From DATFDN01 sp963767645 (GTDB lineage: Bacteria; Pseudomonadota; Alphaproteobacteria; Acetobacterales; Acetobacteraceae), in assembly GCA_963767645.1 (NCBI GenBank), contig CAVYEW010000014.1, positions 248,001-312,000 on the forward strand: a DNA stretch of 64,000 bases, written 5' to 3'. Of the stretch, positions 41,733 to 49,516 are shown piece by piece. A program made the translations under genes and the position numbers. Under the pieces are notes generated by a model. The model did no database searches and was not told where the DNA came from. It saw only the letters and a list, made by a program, of their open reading frames with translations. Numbering within the stretch: the first letter of the stretch is position 1; each line of letters begins with the position of its first letter.

Positions 41733-42937
41733 ACAACCGCCAATTCCACTGCATCCGCTACCGGTTTTGGCACGACGCGGCGGCGCACACGCCGCAACGC
41801 GGCATCCCAGGCAGTGAGCACGACGGGAAGCGGGTCACTCCACTCCGGTGACATAGCATCGCAGCTCAGCACCCACCGAACCCACTTATGGAGGGGGATG
41901 CCCGAGGCCTTGGCGGCCCGCCAATCCTCGGAGATCCGGCACCATGTGGCGCCCGCGCGGGCGGGCATGGTGGGCGCGGTCCGCGGCGCATCGATCAGAT
42001 CGCGATAGACAAGCGCCGGAAGATTGACCCCCGCGACGGCGCCCAGTTGGTGCCAGAGATTGAACCGAGGGTTGACTTCCAGAAGATAAAGCCTGCCGTC
42101 GGGCGCACGCTTGAAATCGAACTTCGCGACCCCCCGCAATCCGAGCGCAGCGACGAGTGACCGGCCCAGCAGGATGACATCAGAAGCCTGAGTGAGCGTC
42201 AGCGCAGTGCTGTAACCGAATTCGAGGGGCCAGGTCCGCAGCTTGCGGCCGGTAAACTCGGCCACGACGTTGCTGTGGGAGTCTACATAGACGTGATAGC
42301 TCTCTATCCGAGTTTCAGACCCGGGAATCATCTCCTGCAGCAGCAGGTCCAGGTGCTGCCGGGTCCAACGGGGCCACCATTCGCGCAACTCGCTTGCCGA
42401 CATGATCCGCACCGCCTTCGCCACATACCCGCTCTCTTCCCATGCGCGGCCTCGCCGCAGCGGCTTGGCGATGATCGGGAACGGGAAATTCAGCTCCGGC
42501 GGCGACGGTGCGGCGTCGGGCCGGACGTGCTCCGTGGCCGGCACTGGGAAGCAGAGCCGTCGCGCCAGAAGGTGGAAGCGCAGCTTGTCCACCAGATTTT
42601 CGACGAGATCCGCATCGGCAATGACGAACCGGAAATACCTGGCCAAGTGCTCGCGATTGCGGGAGACGAACAGCAGCTGCTCGTCCTCCTCGTAGAACAG
42701 CACGGGGGGCCGCGACTGGGTTTTGGCAAAGGCGGTCAGGCGCTCGAGGCCCTCCTCCGCACTGTCAGCGACCGTTTGGGTATCGCAGGCGATGATATCT
42801 CGGCAGAGGCGCGAATGGGCCATCCGGCTGTGCGCTGGCGCAACCACAACACACGGTACGCCAGCGTAGGCCAGGGGCCGGACAAGCGGCAAATGGCCCA
42901 AAACGCAGGCGACGGCAAGGTCCCTCTCCCGCTGCAA
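41729..42937 (-). CDS. ATP-grasp ligase
   Basis: The 402-aa product has the ATP-grasp plan: preATP-grasp region (DLAVACVLGHLPLVRPLAYA), FPFPIIAKPLRRGRAWEESG with the ATP-binding Lys, LLLQEMIPGSETRIESYHVY, and YLLEVNPRFNLWHQLGAVAG with the metal-binding E.N. The FDFKRAPDGRLYLLEVNPRF stretch and a C-terminal RxVVPKP tail resemble carboxylate-amine ligases of surface-polymer or peptide-modification loci. The start is TTG at 42937, which is weak; a downstream start is possible. First gene of the operon; 131 bases of AT-richer DNA upstream (42938-43068) likely hold its promoter. Confidence 0.85.
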   Translation of the reverse strand: MQRERDLAVACVLGHLPLVRPLAYAGVPCVVVAPAHSRMAHSRLCRDIIACDTQTVADSAEEGLERLTAFAKTQSRPPVLFYEEDEQLLFVSRNREHLARYFRFVIADADLVENLVDKLRFHLLARRLCFPVPATEHVRPDAAPSPPELNFPFPIIAKPLRRGRAWEESGYVAKAVRIMSASELREWWPRWTRQHLDLLLQEMIPGSETRIESYHVYVDSHSNVVAEFTGRKLRTWPLEFGYSTALTLTQASDVILLGRSLVAALGLRGVAKFDFKRAPDGRLYLLEVNPRFNLWHQLGAVAGVNLPALVYRDLIDAPRTAPTMPARAGATWCRISEDWRAAKASGIPLHKWVRWVLSCDAMSPEWSDPLPVVLTAWDAALRRVRRRVVPKPVADAVELAVV

Positions 42938-43068
42938 TGGCCGTACCCCATTGCTAATTGCGCGTTACGTTAGCGGAAGTGGCCGATGCTTGTAAATTCC
43001 CCCAGTCGCTATCTGGGTCCCTCGCAAGGATAGTTGAAACCAGCGGTACAGCCTGCGGATAACGTGAT

Positions 43069-44217
43069 TTACGCTGCTTTCTCTCCGAACAACCCTCCGG
43101 CACGAGCCAGCGCCGCCAGATGATGGTCGGCGTCGCCGAACATCTGGTCGATCATGGTCATGCGCTTGAAGTAGTGCCCGACCTTGTATTCCATCGTCAC
43201 GCCGATGCCGCCATGCAGCTGCACCGCCTCCTGGCCGACATGGCGACCGGAGCGGCCGATCTGCACCTTGGCGGCGGACAGCGACTTGCGCCGTTCCGCC
43301 TCGTCCTCCTCGCCCGCCATCACGGTGGCGAACAGCGCCATGCTGCGCGCCTGCTCGATCGCCGTCAGCATGTCCACGGCACGGAACTGCAAGGCCTGGA
43401 AGCTGCCGATCGGGCGGCCGAATTGCTGGCGGGTCTTGAGGTAGTCGAGCGTGATCTCCTGCATCGAGGCCATCACGCCGACCGCCTCGGCGCAGAGCGA
43501 GGCGATGGCAGTGTCGACCACCCGCTCGATCACCGGCAGCGCCGCGCCCGGCTCGCCAAGCGGCTCGGCGCGCGCACCCGACAGCGTCACCTCGGCGGCG
43601 CGCAGCCCGTCCTGAGTCGGGTAGCCGCGCCGGCTCACGCCTTGCGCCTTGGCGTCCACCAGAAAGAGCCCGATCCCGGAGCGGTCGCGCTGGTTGCCGG
43701 AGACGCGCGCCGTCACCAGCAGCCTGTCCGCGGAATCACCGTGCAGCACCACGCCCTTGGCGCCGTCCAGCACCCAGTCGCCGCCCTGCTCGCGCGCCGT
43801 GGTCGCGACATCGGCGAGGTTCCAGCGCGAATGCCGCTCGATATGCGCGAAAGCGAGCTTCAGCTTGCCCTGCGCCAGCTGGGGGATCAGCTCGGAGCGC
43901 TGCGCGGCGCTGCCGGCGCGGTTGAGCAGGCCGCCGCCCAGCACCACGGTGGCGAAGAACGGCTCCAGGATCAGGCCGCGGCCGAAGGCCTCCATCACGA
44001 TCATCATCTCGACCGCACCGCCGCCGAAGCCGCCAAGCGATTCCTCGAATGGCAGACCGAGCAGGCCGAGCTCGGCGTATTGCGACCACAGAGAGGCGCT
44101 GAAGCCGTCCGGCTCGGCCATGTATTTCTTGCGCTGCTCGAAGTCATACTGGTCGGCGATCATGCGCTCGACGCTGTCCTTGAGCAGGCGCTGCTCCTCG
44201 CTGAGATCGAAGTCCAT
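43069..44217 (-). CDS. Acyl-CoA dehydrogenase (small subunit-like, FadE/CaiA type)
   Basis: The 382-aa product starts MDFDLSEEQRLLKDSVERMI and has the N-, middle- and C-terminal ACAD domains: LGGFGGGAVEMMIVMEAFGR, FAHIERHSRWNLADVATTAR, DYLKTRQQFGRPIGSFQALQ and AVQLHGGIGVTMEYKVGHYF. The middle domain lacks the usual TEPxAGSD, as is common in the partner subunit of heteromeric steroid/bile-acid-type ACADs. With the next gene it probably forms a two-subunit dehydrogenase for a bulky acyl-CoA (inference). The frame extends upstream only as a shadow. Confidence 0.9.
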   Translation of the reverse strand: MDFDLSEEQRLLKDSVERMIADQYDFEQRKKYMAEPDGFSASLWSQYAELGLLGLPFEESLGGFGGGAVEMMIVMEAFGRGLILEPFFATVVLGGGLLNRAGSAAQRSELIPQLAQGKLKLAFAHIERHSRWNLADVATTAREQGGDWVLDGAKGVVLHGDSADRLLVTARVSGNQRDRSGIGLFLVDAKAQGVSRRGYPTQDGLRAAEVTLSGARAEPLGEPGAALPVIERVVDTAIASLCAEAVGVMASMQEITLDYLKTRQQFGRPIGSFQALQFRAVDMLTAIEQARSMALFATVMAGEEDEAERRKSLSAAKVQIGRSGRHVGQEAVQLHGGIGVTMEYKVGHYFKRMTMIDQMFGDADHHLAALARAGGLFGEKAA

Positions 44218-44255
44218 GCTTTCCCCGCCCCTTAGCAGAACCGGACGATTTCGTT

Positions 44256-44340
44256 CGTCATGCCCGGACTTGTTCCGGGCATCCACGCCTTTGTCCGGCA
44301 CCACAAGGCGTGGATGGCCGTGACAAGCACGGCCATGACG
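44256..44340. repeat. 85-bp nested inverted repeat between the acyl-CoA dehydrogenase genes
   Basis: The outer arms (CGTCATG...CCACGCCTT and its approximate complement) enclose two smaller hairpins, CCCGGACTTGTTCCGGG at 44263-44279 and GGCCGTGACAAGCACGGCC near the right end. CGTCATGCCCGGACTTGT is a sequence I recognise as a dispersed repeat common in Alphaproteobacteria. It is a different family from the C/G-rich repeats in this window and may stabilise or split the two-gene mRNA. Confidence 0.8.
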
Positions 44341-44354
44341 ATGAAAGCGACGCG

Positions 44355-45551
44355 CTACAACCCCAAAATGGCCTTGGCGATGATGTTGTGCTGGATCTCG
44401 TTCGAGCCGCCGTAGATGGATACCTTGCGGTAGTTGAAGTACATCGGCCCGGCGGCGGCGGCGTAGTCGGGGCCGATCGGCGGCTCGTTCTGCCCCTGCT
44501 CGGGCGGGTGGTACGGCATCACGTACGGCCCCACCACCTCCATCATCAGCTCGGTCAGCCGCTGCTGGATCACCGAGCCGCTGATCTTCAGGATCGAGCT
44601 GGCCGGGTTCTGCCTTCCCTTCTCGCGCTTTCTTTCGTCGGAGACCACGCGCAGCTGGGTCATCTCCAGCGCCTTCAGCTCCACCTCGATGGCGGCGAGC
44701 TTCTCGCGGAACTTGGGCTCCTCGATCAGCGGCCGGTCGCCCTCGCGTTCCATCGCGGCGAGCTGCTTGATCCGCGCCACCTTCGCCTTGGAGGCGCCGA
44801 CGCGGGCGATCCCGGTGCGCTCGTTGCCGAGCAGGAACTTGGCGTAGTCCCAGCCCTTGTTCTCCCGGCCGACCAGGTTCTCGGCCGGCACCTCCACGTT
44901 GTCGAAGAACACCTCGTTCACTTCCCGCCCGCCGTCGATGGTGACGATCGGGCGGACGGTGATGCCCGGCGTCTTCATGTCGCAGAGGATGAACGAGATG
45001 CCCTCCTGCTTCTTCGCCGCCGGATCGGTGCGCGCCAGCACGAAGATCCAGTCGGCGTATTGGGCGAGCGTGGTCCACATCTTCTGGCCGTTGATGACGT
45101 ATTTGTCGCCCTTGCGCTCAGCGCGCGTGCGCAAGGAGGCCAGATCGGAGCCGGCGCCGGGCTCGGAGAAGCCCTGGCACCAGAAATCGTCGGCATTGGC
45201 GCAGCGGGGCAGGAAGCGGCGCTTCTGCTCGTCGTTGCCGAATTGGGCGATCACCGGGCCGACCATGGTGACGTTGAAGCCGATCGGCGGCGGGACGTGC
45301 GCCTGCTGCATCTCGTCCTGGTACATGTAGACCTGCACCGGGCTCCAGGGCTGCCCGCCCCACTCCACCGGCCAGTTCGGGGTCGCCCAGCCGCGCCCGT
45401 TCAGGATGCGCTGGGTGGTCACGAGGTCGTCCTTCGACAGATGCTCGCCGTCGCGCAGCTTGGCGCGGATCGTCTCGGGAACCTCGGTGCGGAAGAAGCG
45501 GCGCGCTTCCTCGCGGAAGGCGAGCTCTTCCTGAGTGAAGTTCAGGTCCAT
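44355..45551 (-). CDS. Acyl-CoA dehydrogenase (large-type subunit)
   Basis: The 398-aa product begins MDLNFTQEELAFREEARRFF, with WCQGFSEPGAGSDLASLRTR (FAD/substrate motif), KMWTTLAQYADWIFVLARTD, RVVSDERKREKGRQNPASSI and the C-terminal YRKVSIYGGSNEIQHNIIAK. The long insert in the C-terminal domain and the YGGSNEIQ end match ACADs that pair with a second subunit. Precedes the other ACAD by 137 bases including a large hairpin repeat; both run leftwards. Confidence 0.93.
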   Translation of the reverse strand: MDLNFTQEELAFREEARRFFRTEVPETIRAKLRDGEHLSKDDLVTTQRILNGRGWATPNWPVEWGGQPWSPVQVYMYQDEMQQAHVPPPIGFNVTMVGPVIAQFGNDEQKRRFLPRCANADDFWCQGFSEPGAGSDLASLRTRAERKGDKYVINGQKMWTTLAQYADWIFVLARTDPAAKKQEGISFILCDMKTPGITVRPIVTIDGGREVNEVFFDNVEVPAENLVGRENKGWDYAKFLLGNERTGIARVGASKAKVARIKQLAAMEREGDRPLIEEPKFREKLAAIEVELKALEMTQLRVVSDERKREKGRQNPASSILKISGSVIQQRLTELMMEVVGPYVMPYHPPEQGQNEPPIGPDYAAAAGPMYFNYRKVSIYGGSNEIQHNIIAKAILGL

Positions 45552-45613
45552 GTGGCGCTCCCCGGATCGGTGGTCGCAAGGTGCGGTTCGCCAAGCCCGG
45601 CGTCAATCGGGCG

Positions 45614-46036
45614 CTAGCGTGGGCTCAGGCGCAAGACCGGTATGTTCCGCGTGGTGCGGCGCCGATATTCGTCATAGGGCGGGTAGAGCGCCACCAGGCG
45701 CGGCCAGAACCGGTCACGCTCTTCCTCGCTCAGGCGACGCGCCGTGACCGGGAGGCGCCTGCGGCCCAATTCGATTTCTCCGCGAGGATCAGCCTCCAGA
45801 TTGAGGAACCAGCCTGGATGTCGCGGTGCGCCGCCTTGCGAGCCGACAACGATGAAATCGTCCCCCTCGGTAAGGTAGAGCAGCGGCACGGTGCGACGCT
45901 GACCGGATTTGCGTCCCGTCGTGGTCAGCAGGCAGATGGGCGCTCCATTCGGCAGGCGGCCCATGACCTTCCCGCCGGTCAGTCGGTAGATCCATCTGTT
46001 GAGCGCGCCCATGGCGCGGATCGCGGCCGGTCGCAT
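45614..46036 (-). CDS. Deazaflavin-dependent nitroreductase family protein (DDN-like)
   Basis: The 140-aa product has NRWIYRLTGGKVMGRLPNGA, PICLLTTTGRKSGQRRTVPL, LYLTEGDDFIVVGSQGGAPR and HPGWFLNLEADPRGEIELG, the full signature of the DDN/F420H2-dependent quinone reductase family. Members without F420 bind heme, FAD or fatty acids. Start ATG 46036; a GTG at 46066 would add ten residues. It is separated from the ACAD upstream by about 60 bases and may belong to the same lipid-catabolic transcript. Confidence 0.85.
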   Translation of the reverse strand: MRPAAIRAMGALNRWIYRLTGGKVMGRLPNGAPICLLTTTGRKSGQRRTVPLLYLTEGDDFIVVGSQGGAPRHPGWFLNLEADPRGEIELGRRRLPVTARRLSEEERDRFWPRLVALYPPYDEYRRRTTRNIPVLRLSPR

Positions 46037-46216
46037 GACCGGGGCCTTCTGGCACGGGAGCGGCACGCGGGCAATGAGGCGCAGCGCCTACCCCAACCGA
46101 CGGCGTAGCCAGGCCGACCGCCGCTCGGCCGCGAAAGCCGGCGATCGCCGCCCGCCGGCACCTCGCCTTAGCAACCGATCGAAGAAGGGTTTAATCTCCC
46201 GCAAAAGGGGGAACAC

Positions 46217-47791
46217 ATGGGAGGGTTTGAGGCAGCTCGCAGTTTGGCAGAGATCTTCGGCGCCCAGGCACGAGCGCAGCCGCAGGCGACGGCGCAGCTC
46301 TTCCGTGACCGTGTGACCAGCTACGCGGAGCTCGACCGTCGTGCGAGCCAGGTCGCCAACGGGCTGATCGCGCTTGGCGCCGGCCCGGGCACGCGGATCG
46401 GCTATCTCGGCAAGAACTCCGACCTCTACTTCGAGCTGCTGCTCGGCGCGCTGAAGGCGAACCTCGCGCTGGTGCCGGTGAACTGGCGCCTTGCCCCGCC
46501 CGAGGCGGCGGCAATTCTCGCTGACGCCGGGGTAGAAATCCTGTTCGTCGGACCCGGCTTTGCGCCCATGGCGGAAGCCATCGCGCAAGTGGGCCATGCC
46601 GCACGCGAGCGTATCGGCATGGACGGTGCCCCTCCGGCATGGCCCGACTTCGCTTCCTGGCGGGACGCGCAACCCGACGCCGACCCGATACTCCCGACCG
46701 CATCTGGGGACACCGCGATCCAGCTCTATACCTCGGGGACGACCGGCCTGCCCAAAGGCGTCGAGCTGACCAACGGCAACTATCTCGCCCTGCTGTCGGC
46801 ATGGGAGAAGGCGGGCTTCGGCGAGATCGGACCCGCCGATGTCGTGCTCACCTGCATGCCGCTGTTCCACGTCGCCGGCGTGGACATGGGCATCCTCGCG
46901 CTGGCCTATGGTGCCGTGAACGTGGTCATGGAGGAGGTGAATGTCCCAGAACTGCTCGAGCTGATTCCCCGCCACTACGTAACGGTGACGTTGCTGGTCC
47001 CGGCGGTCGTGCTCGCCCTGGTGCAGCACCCGGACGCGCCGCGCGCCGATCTCGGGTCGCTGCGGCGTCTGCTGTACGGCGCCTCGCCGATCGCGGAGGC
47101 CACAGTGCTGCGTGCCAAGGCGCTGCTGCCCGGCGCCGAGCTGTGGCACCTCTACGGGCTGACCGAGACCACCGGCGGGGGCACGTATCTGCCGCCGGCG
47201 ATGCACGAGGGGCCGAACGCCAAGCTGCGCTCCTGCGGTCGGCCCTATCCGACGTTCGAGGTGCGGGTGGTCGGTCCCCTCGGCGACACGCTGCCCACAG
47301 GACAGGTGGGGGAGATCGTCATCCGCCATGCGTCGGTGATGAAGGGATACTGGAACCAGCCCGAGGCGACGCGGGCGGCGTTCTTTACGGGCGGATGGTT
47401 CCGTACCGGCGACGCCGGCTACTTCGACGGCGAAGGCTTCCTTTATATCCACGACCGCATCAAGGACATGATCGTCTCGGGCGCGGAGAACGTCTATCCG
47501 GCGGAGGTCGAGAACGTGCTGATGGATCACCCTGCCATCGCCGATGTCGCCGTGATCGGCGTGCCCGACGAGCGCTGGGGCGAGGCGGTGAAGGCGATCG
47601 TTGTGCTGCGGCCCGGCCAGCAGGCGACCTCGGAGGACATCATCGCCTTCGCCCGCGCACGGATCGCCGGCTACAAGCTGCCCAAGTCCATCGATTTCGT
47701 CCCTGCCCTGCCGCGCAACCCGAGCGGCAAGATCCTGCGCCGCGACCTGCGCGCGCCCTACTGGGCCCGACGGGCGCGGCAGGTGAACTGA
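46217..47791 (+). CDS. Long-chain acyl-CoA synthetase / AMP-dependent ligase
   Basis: The 524-aa product has AMP-binding motifs LYTSGTTGLPKGVELTNGNY (P-loop), HLYGLTETTGGGTYLPPA (A5), GWFRTGDAGYFDGEGFLYIH (A7-A8), DRIKDMIVSGAENVYPAEVE and the catalytic Lys in NPSGKILRRDL. It activates a carboxylic acid to acyl-AMP then acyl-CoA, the natural first step before the nearby dehydrogenases. Start ATG 46217 follows AAAAGGGGGAACAC. Divergent from the DDN-like gene. Confidence 0.93.
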   Translation: MGGFEAARSLAEIFGAQARAQPQATAQLFRDRVTSYAELDRRASQVANGLIALGAGPGTRIGYLGKNSDLYFELLLGALKANLALVPVNWRLAPPEAAAILADAGVEILFVGPGFAPMAEAIAQVGHAARERIGMDGAPPAWPDFASWRDAQPDADPILPTASGDTAIQLYTSGTTGLPKGVELTNGNYLALLSAWEKAGFGEIGPADVVLTCMPLFHVAGVDMGILALAYGAVNVVMEEVNVPELLELIPRHYVTVTLLVPAVVLALVQHPDAPRADLGSLRRLLYGASPIAEATVLRAKALLPGAELWHLYGLTETTGGGTYLPPAMHEGPNAKLRSCGRPYPTFEVRVVGPLGDTLPTGQVGEIVIRHASVMKGYWNQPEATRAAFFTGGWFRTGDAGYFDGEGFLYIHDRIKDMIVSGAENVYPAEVENVLMDHPAIADVAVIGVPDERWGEAVKAIVVLRPGQQATSEDIIAFARARIAGYKLPKSIDFVPALPRNPSGKILRRDLRAPYWARRARQVN

Positions 47792-47795
47792 CCTT

Positions 47796-48410
47796 TCAGC
47801 GCAACCGAGCCGACGCGCGGCGGAGCCGGGTGCTTGGAGGAATCAAGCCGGCATAGGCGCGGGACGGCAGGATCTTGCCATCTTCCGACAAGACTGCCTG
47901 CCCGGCGACGGTGACGCGCGCGCCGGTGTTGCACGGCGGCACATCAAGGTACGGCGCCGGGTCCACTGGCCGGTTGCCCACGAACATGCCGAAATAAAGA
48001 TGCGGGCCGAAGGTGACGCCCGAAAGACCGACCACGCCCAGCTTCTCCCCGGCCATCACCGCGCGGCCGCCCTCGGCGAAGACCGGGGCGATCGTGCCGA
48101 AATGGCTGTACACGGCAACGAAGCCGGGATGCTGGACCAGCATCTCCAGCCCGCCTGGCCCGCGACGCTCGATGCGCAGCACCGTGCCGGGGGCCGCGGC
48201 CCGGATCGGGGCGCCAAGCGGGGCCGGAAGGTCGATGCCGTAGTGATACGTGCCCGCCTGCGGCCTGCCGGGCAGCACGCGCGGCCCGAACGGAGAGGAT
48301 ACGCAGGCCGGGCTTACCGGCGGCAGCAGCCGCTCGGAGAGCGCAGCCGGCGCGGCGAAGGCCGGGCCAGCGGCAAGCAGGAGGACCAGTCCAAGGGCAA
48401 GTCGCTGCAT
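47796..48410 (-). CDS. M23-type peptidase-fold protein, active site degenerate
   Basis: The 204-aa exported protein (signal LALGLVLLLAAGPAFA) has an M23/LytM domain: THYHYGID-like TYHYGIDLPAP with His56 and Asp60, and VYSHFG with His103. The last motif, normally HxH (GPHLHF), reads GPHLYFG, so the second His is Tyr139. Loss of that metal ligand suggests an activator or non-catalytic role, as for EnvC-like proteins, rather than a working endopeptidase. Start 48410 gives a clean signal peptide. It is convergent with the ligase, 4 bases apart. Confidence 0.85.
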   Translation of the reverse strand: MQRLALGLVLLLAAGPAFAAPAALSERLLPPVSPACVSSPFGPRVLPGRPQAGTYHYGIDLPAPLGAPIRAAAPGTVLRIERRGPGGLEMLVQHPGFVAVYSHFGTIAPVFAEGGRAVMAGEKLGVVGLSGVTFGPHLYFGMFVGNRPVDPAPYLDVPPCNTGARVTVAGQAVLSEDGKILPSRAYAGLIPPSTRLRRASARLR

Positions 48411-48586
48411 GGCGGCTCTGTCAGCAGGGCAGAAGGCTTTCCGAGAAGCCATGAACGCACGGTCGGTGTCCACTCAGAACCGCGTGTCGGGCCCGATGCC
48501 TGGGGCCGAGCAGCACGCGGTGCCATCGGAACCGGAGGCGGCATCCGTGCGTTACGGAAATGTCTACAACCTGAAGGAGACGCTCG

Positions 48587-48769
48587 ATGGACAAGGATCG
48601 GGTGGAAGGTATCGGCAAGCAGGTCAAGGGCGCGGTCAAGGAGGGCGTCGGCCAAGTCACGGGCGATGCCAAGACCGAGGCCTCAGGAAAGGCCGACAAG
48701 GCCGAGGGCAAGGTGCAGAACGCGGTTGGCGGGGCCAAGGACGCAGCAAGGGACAAGCTCTCGCGGTAG
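48587..48769 (+). CDS. CsbD-family stress protein
   Basis: The 60-aa, highly charged product is MDKDRVEGIGKQVKGAVKEG followed by VGQVTGDAKTEASGKADKAE and GKVQNAVGGAKDAARDKLS. This is the full CsbD pattern of amphipathic repeats. CsbD proteins accumulate under general stress; molecular role unknown. Start ATG with AAGGAGACG upstream. It is followed 3 bases later by the DUF3309 gene, a common pairing of stress-associated small genes. Confidence 0.93.
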   Translation: MDKDRVEGIGKQVKGAVKEGVGQVTGDAKTEASGKADKAEGKVQNAVGGAKDAARDKLSR

Positions 48770-48772
48770 GAT

Positions 48773-48925
48773 ATGTCTGCTGCCCTGATCGCGATCCTGT
48801 TCCTCCTGGTCCTCGCGGCGCTGCCGCGTTGGCCGTACAGCGAAGGCTGGGGATGGTATCCGAGCGGGGCGCTGGCGTTGGCGCTCTTGGTAGCGACGAT
48901 CGTGTTGATCTTCGCCTGGGCTTGA
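48773..48925 (+). CDS. DUF3309 small membrane protein
   Basis: The 50-aa product is MSAALIAILFLLVLAALPRW then PYSEGWGWYPSGALALALLV and ATIVLIFAWA: two hydrophobic helices around the invariant LPxWPYSxGWGYYPSG core of DUF3309. TAGGAT precedes the ATG. Function unknown. Short but unambiguous. Confidence 0.88.
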   Translation: MSAALIAILFLLVLAALPRWPYSEGWGWYPSGALALALLVATIVLIFAWA

Positions 48926-48992
48926 CGCTGTCGGCCAGCATCAACGGGGCGCTTCCGGGATAACCAGAAGCGCCCCGCAATGCGCTAGGGTG

Positions 48993-49391
48993 TTACCTTG
49001 CAGTGCCGCCGCTGGTGCTTGCCCCGCCGGTTCCCATGCCAGCCCCGGAACCGCCCGTGTTACTTCCCATGCCGGCGCTCATGCCCGTTCCGCCGCCGCT
49101 GGTTCCGCCGACGCCACCCGTGCTCGACCCGGTTGCCCCGGTCGTGCTGGACAGCCCGGTCGTCCCTGTCCCCATCCCGGACCCGGCAGTACCGCCCATG
49201 GAGCCGCCGCTCATTCCTGTTCCTGCGCCGCCACCGCCCATTCCCGCGGCTGCTCCACCGCCGCCCGCTCCGGCCCCCCCGGCGCCCGCGCCGCCGCCAC
49301 CGCCGCCGCCGCCCGCCTGAGCGAATGCGAGCGCCGTGGCGCCCGTCAATAGCATCGAGGCGACACCCATCACGCGAATCGTCTTCCACAT
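48993..49391 (-). CDS. Secreted glycine-rich low-complexity protein
   Basis: The 132-aa product has a signal peptide (MWKTIRVMGVASMLLTGATA, LAFAQA) followed entirely by Gly/Ala/Ser/Thr/Met repeats (GGGGAGTGMSGGSMGGTAGS). There are no folded-domain motifs. The start at 49391 is preferred to 49415 for the signal peptide. Coding status is supported by the signal sequence and a stop-free frame, but G/C-rich low-complexity DNA stays open easily, so confidence is moderate. Confidence 0.6.
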   Translation of the reverse strand: MWKTIRVMGVASMLLTGATALAFAQAGGGGGGGGAGAGGAGAGGGGAAAGMGGGGAGTGMSGGSMGGTAGSGMGTGTTGLSSTTGATGSSTGGVGGTSGGGTGMSAGMGSNTGGSGAGMGTGGASTSGGTAR

Positions 49392-49516
49392 GACTTGCTT
49401 GTTCCTTCTCGTCACCGCCCGCAGTCGGGCGACTCATGTGGAACGCGGACCGAGCGTGACAGACTGATCAGGTCACGGACTTGTCGATCGTTTCGCTTCG
49501 CGAGCGCGAGATCAGA

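Noticed and set aside
43069..45078. A single 669-codon frame that could suggest a fused double acyl-CoA dehydrogenase
   Set aside because: The part upstream of 44217 is out of frame with the second dehydrogenase and has no ACAD motifs; each gene has its own proper start.
49003..49320. A Pro-rich plus-strand frame, and a possible CRISPR-like repeat
   Set aside because: It is the complement of the glycine-rich gene's codon repeats; repeat units are short and irregular with no spacers. No CRISPR array is visible anywhere in the window.
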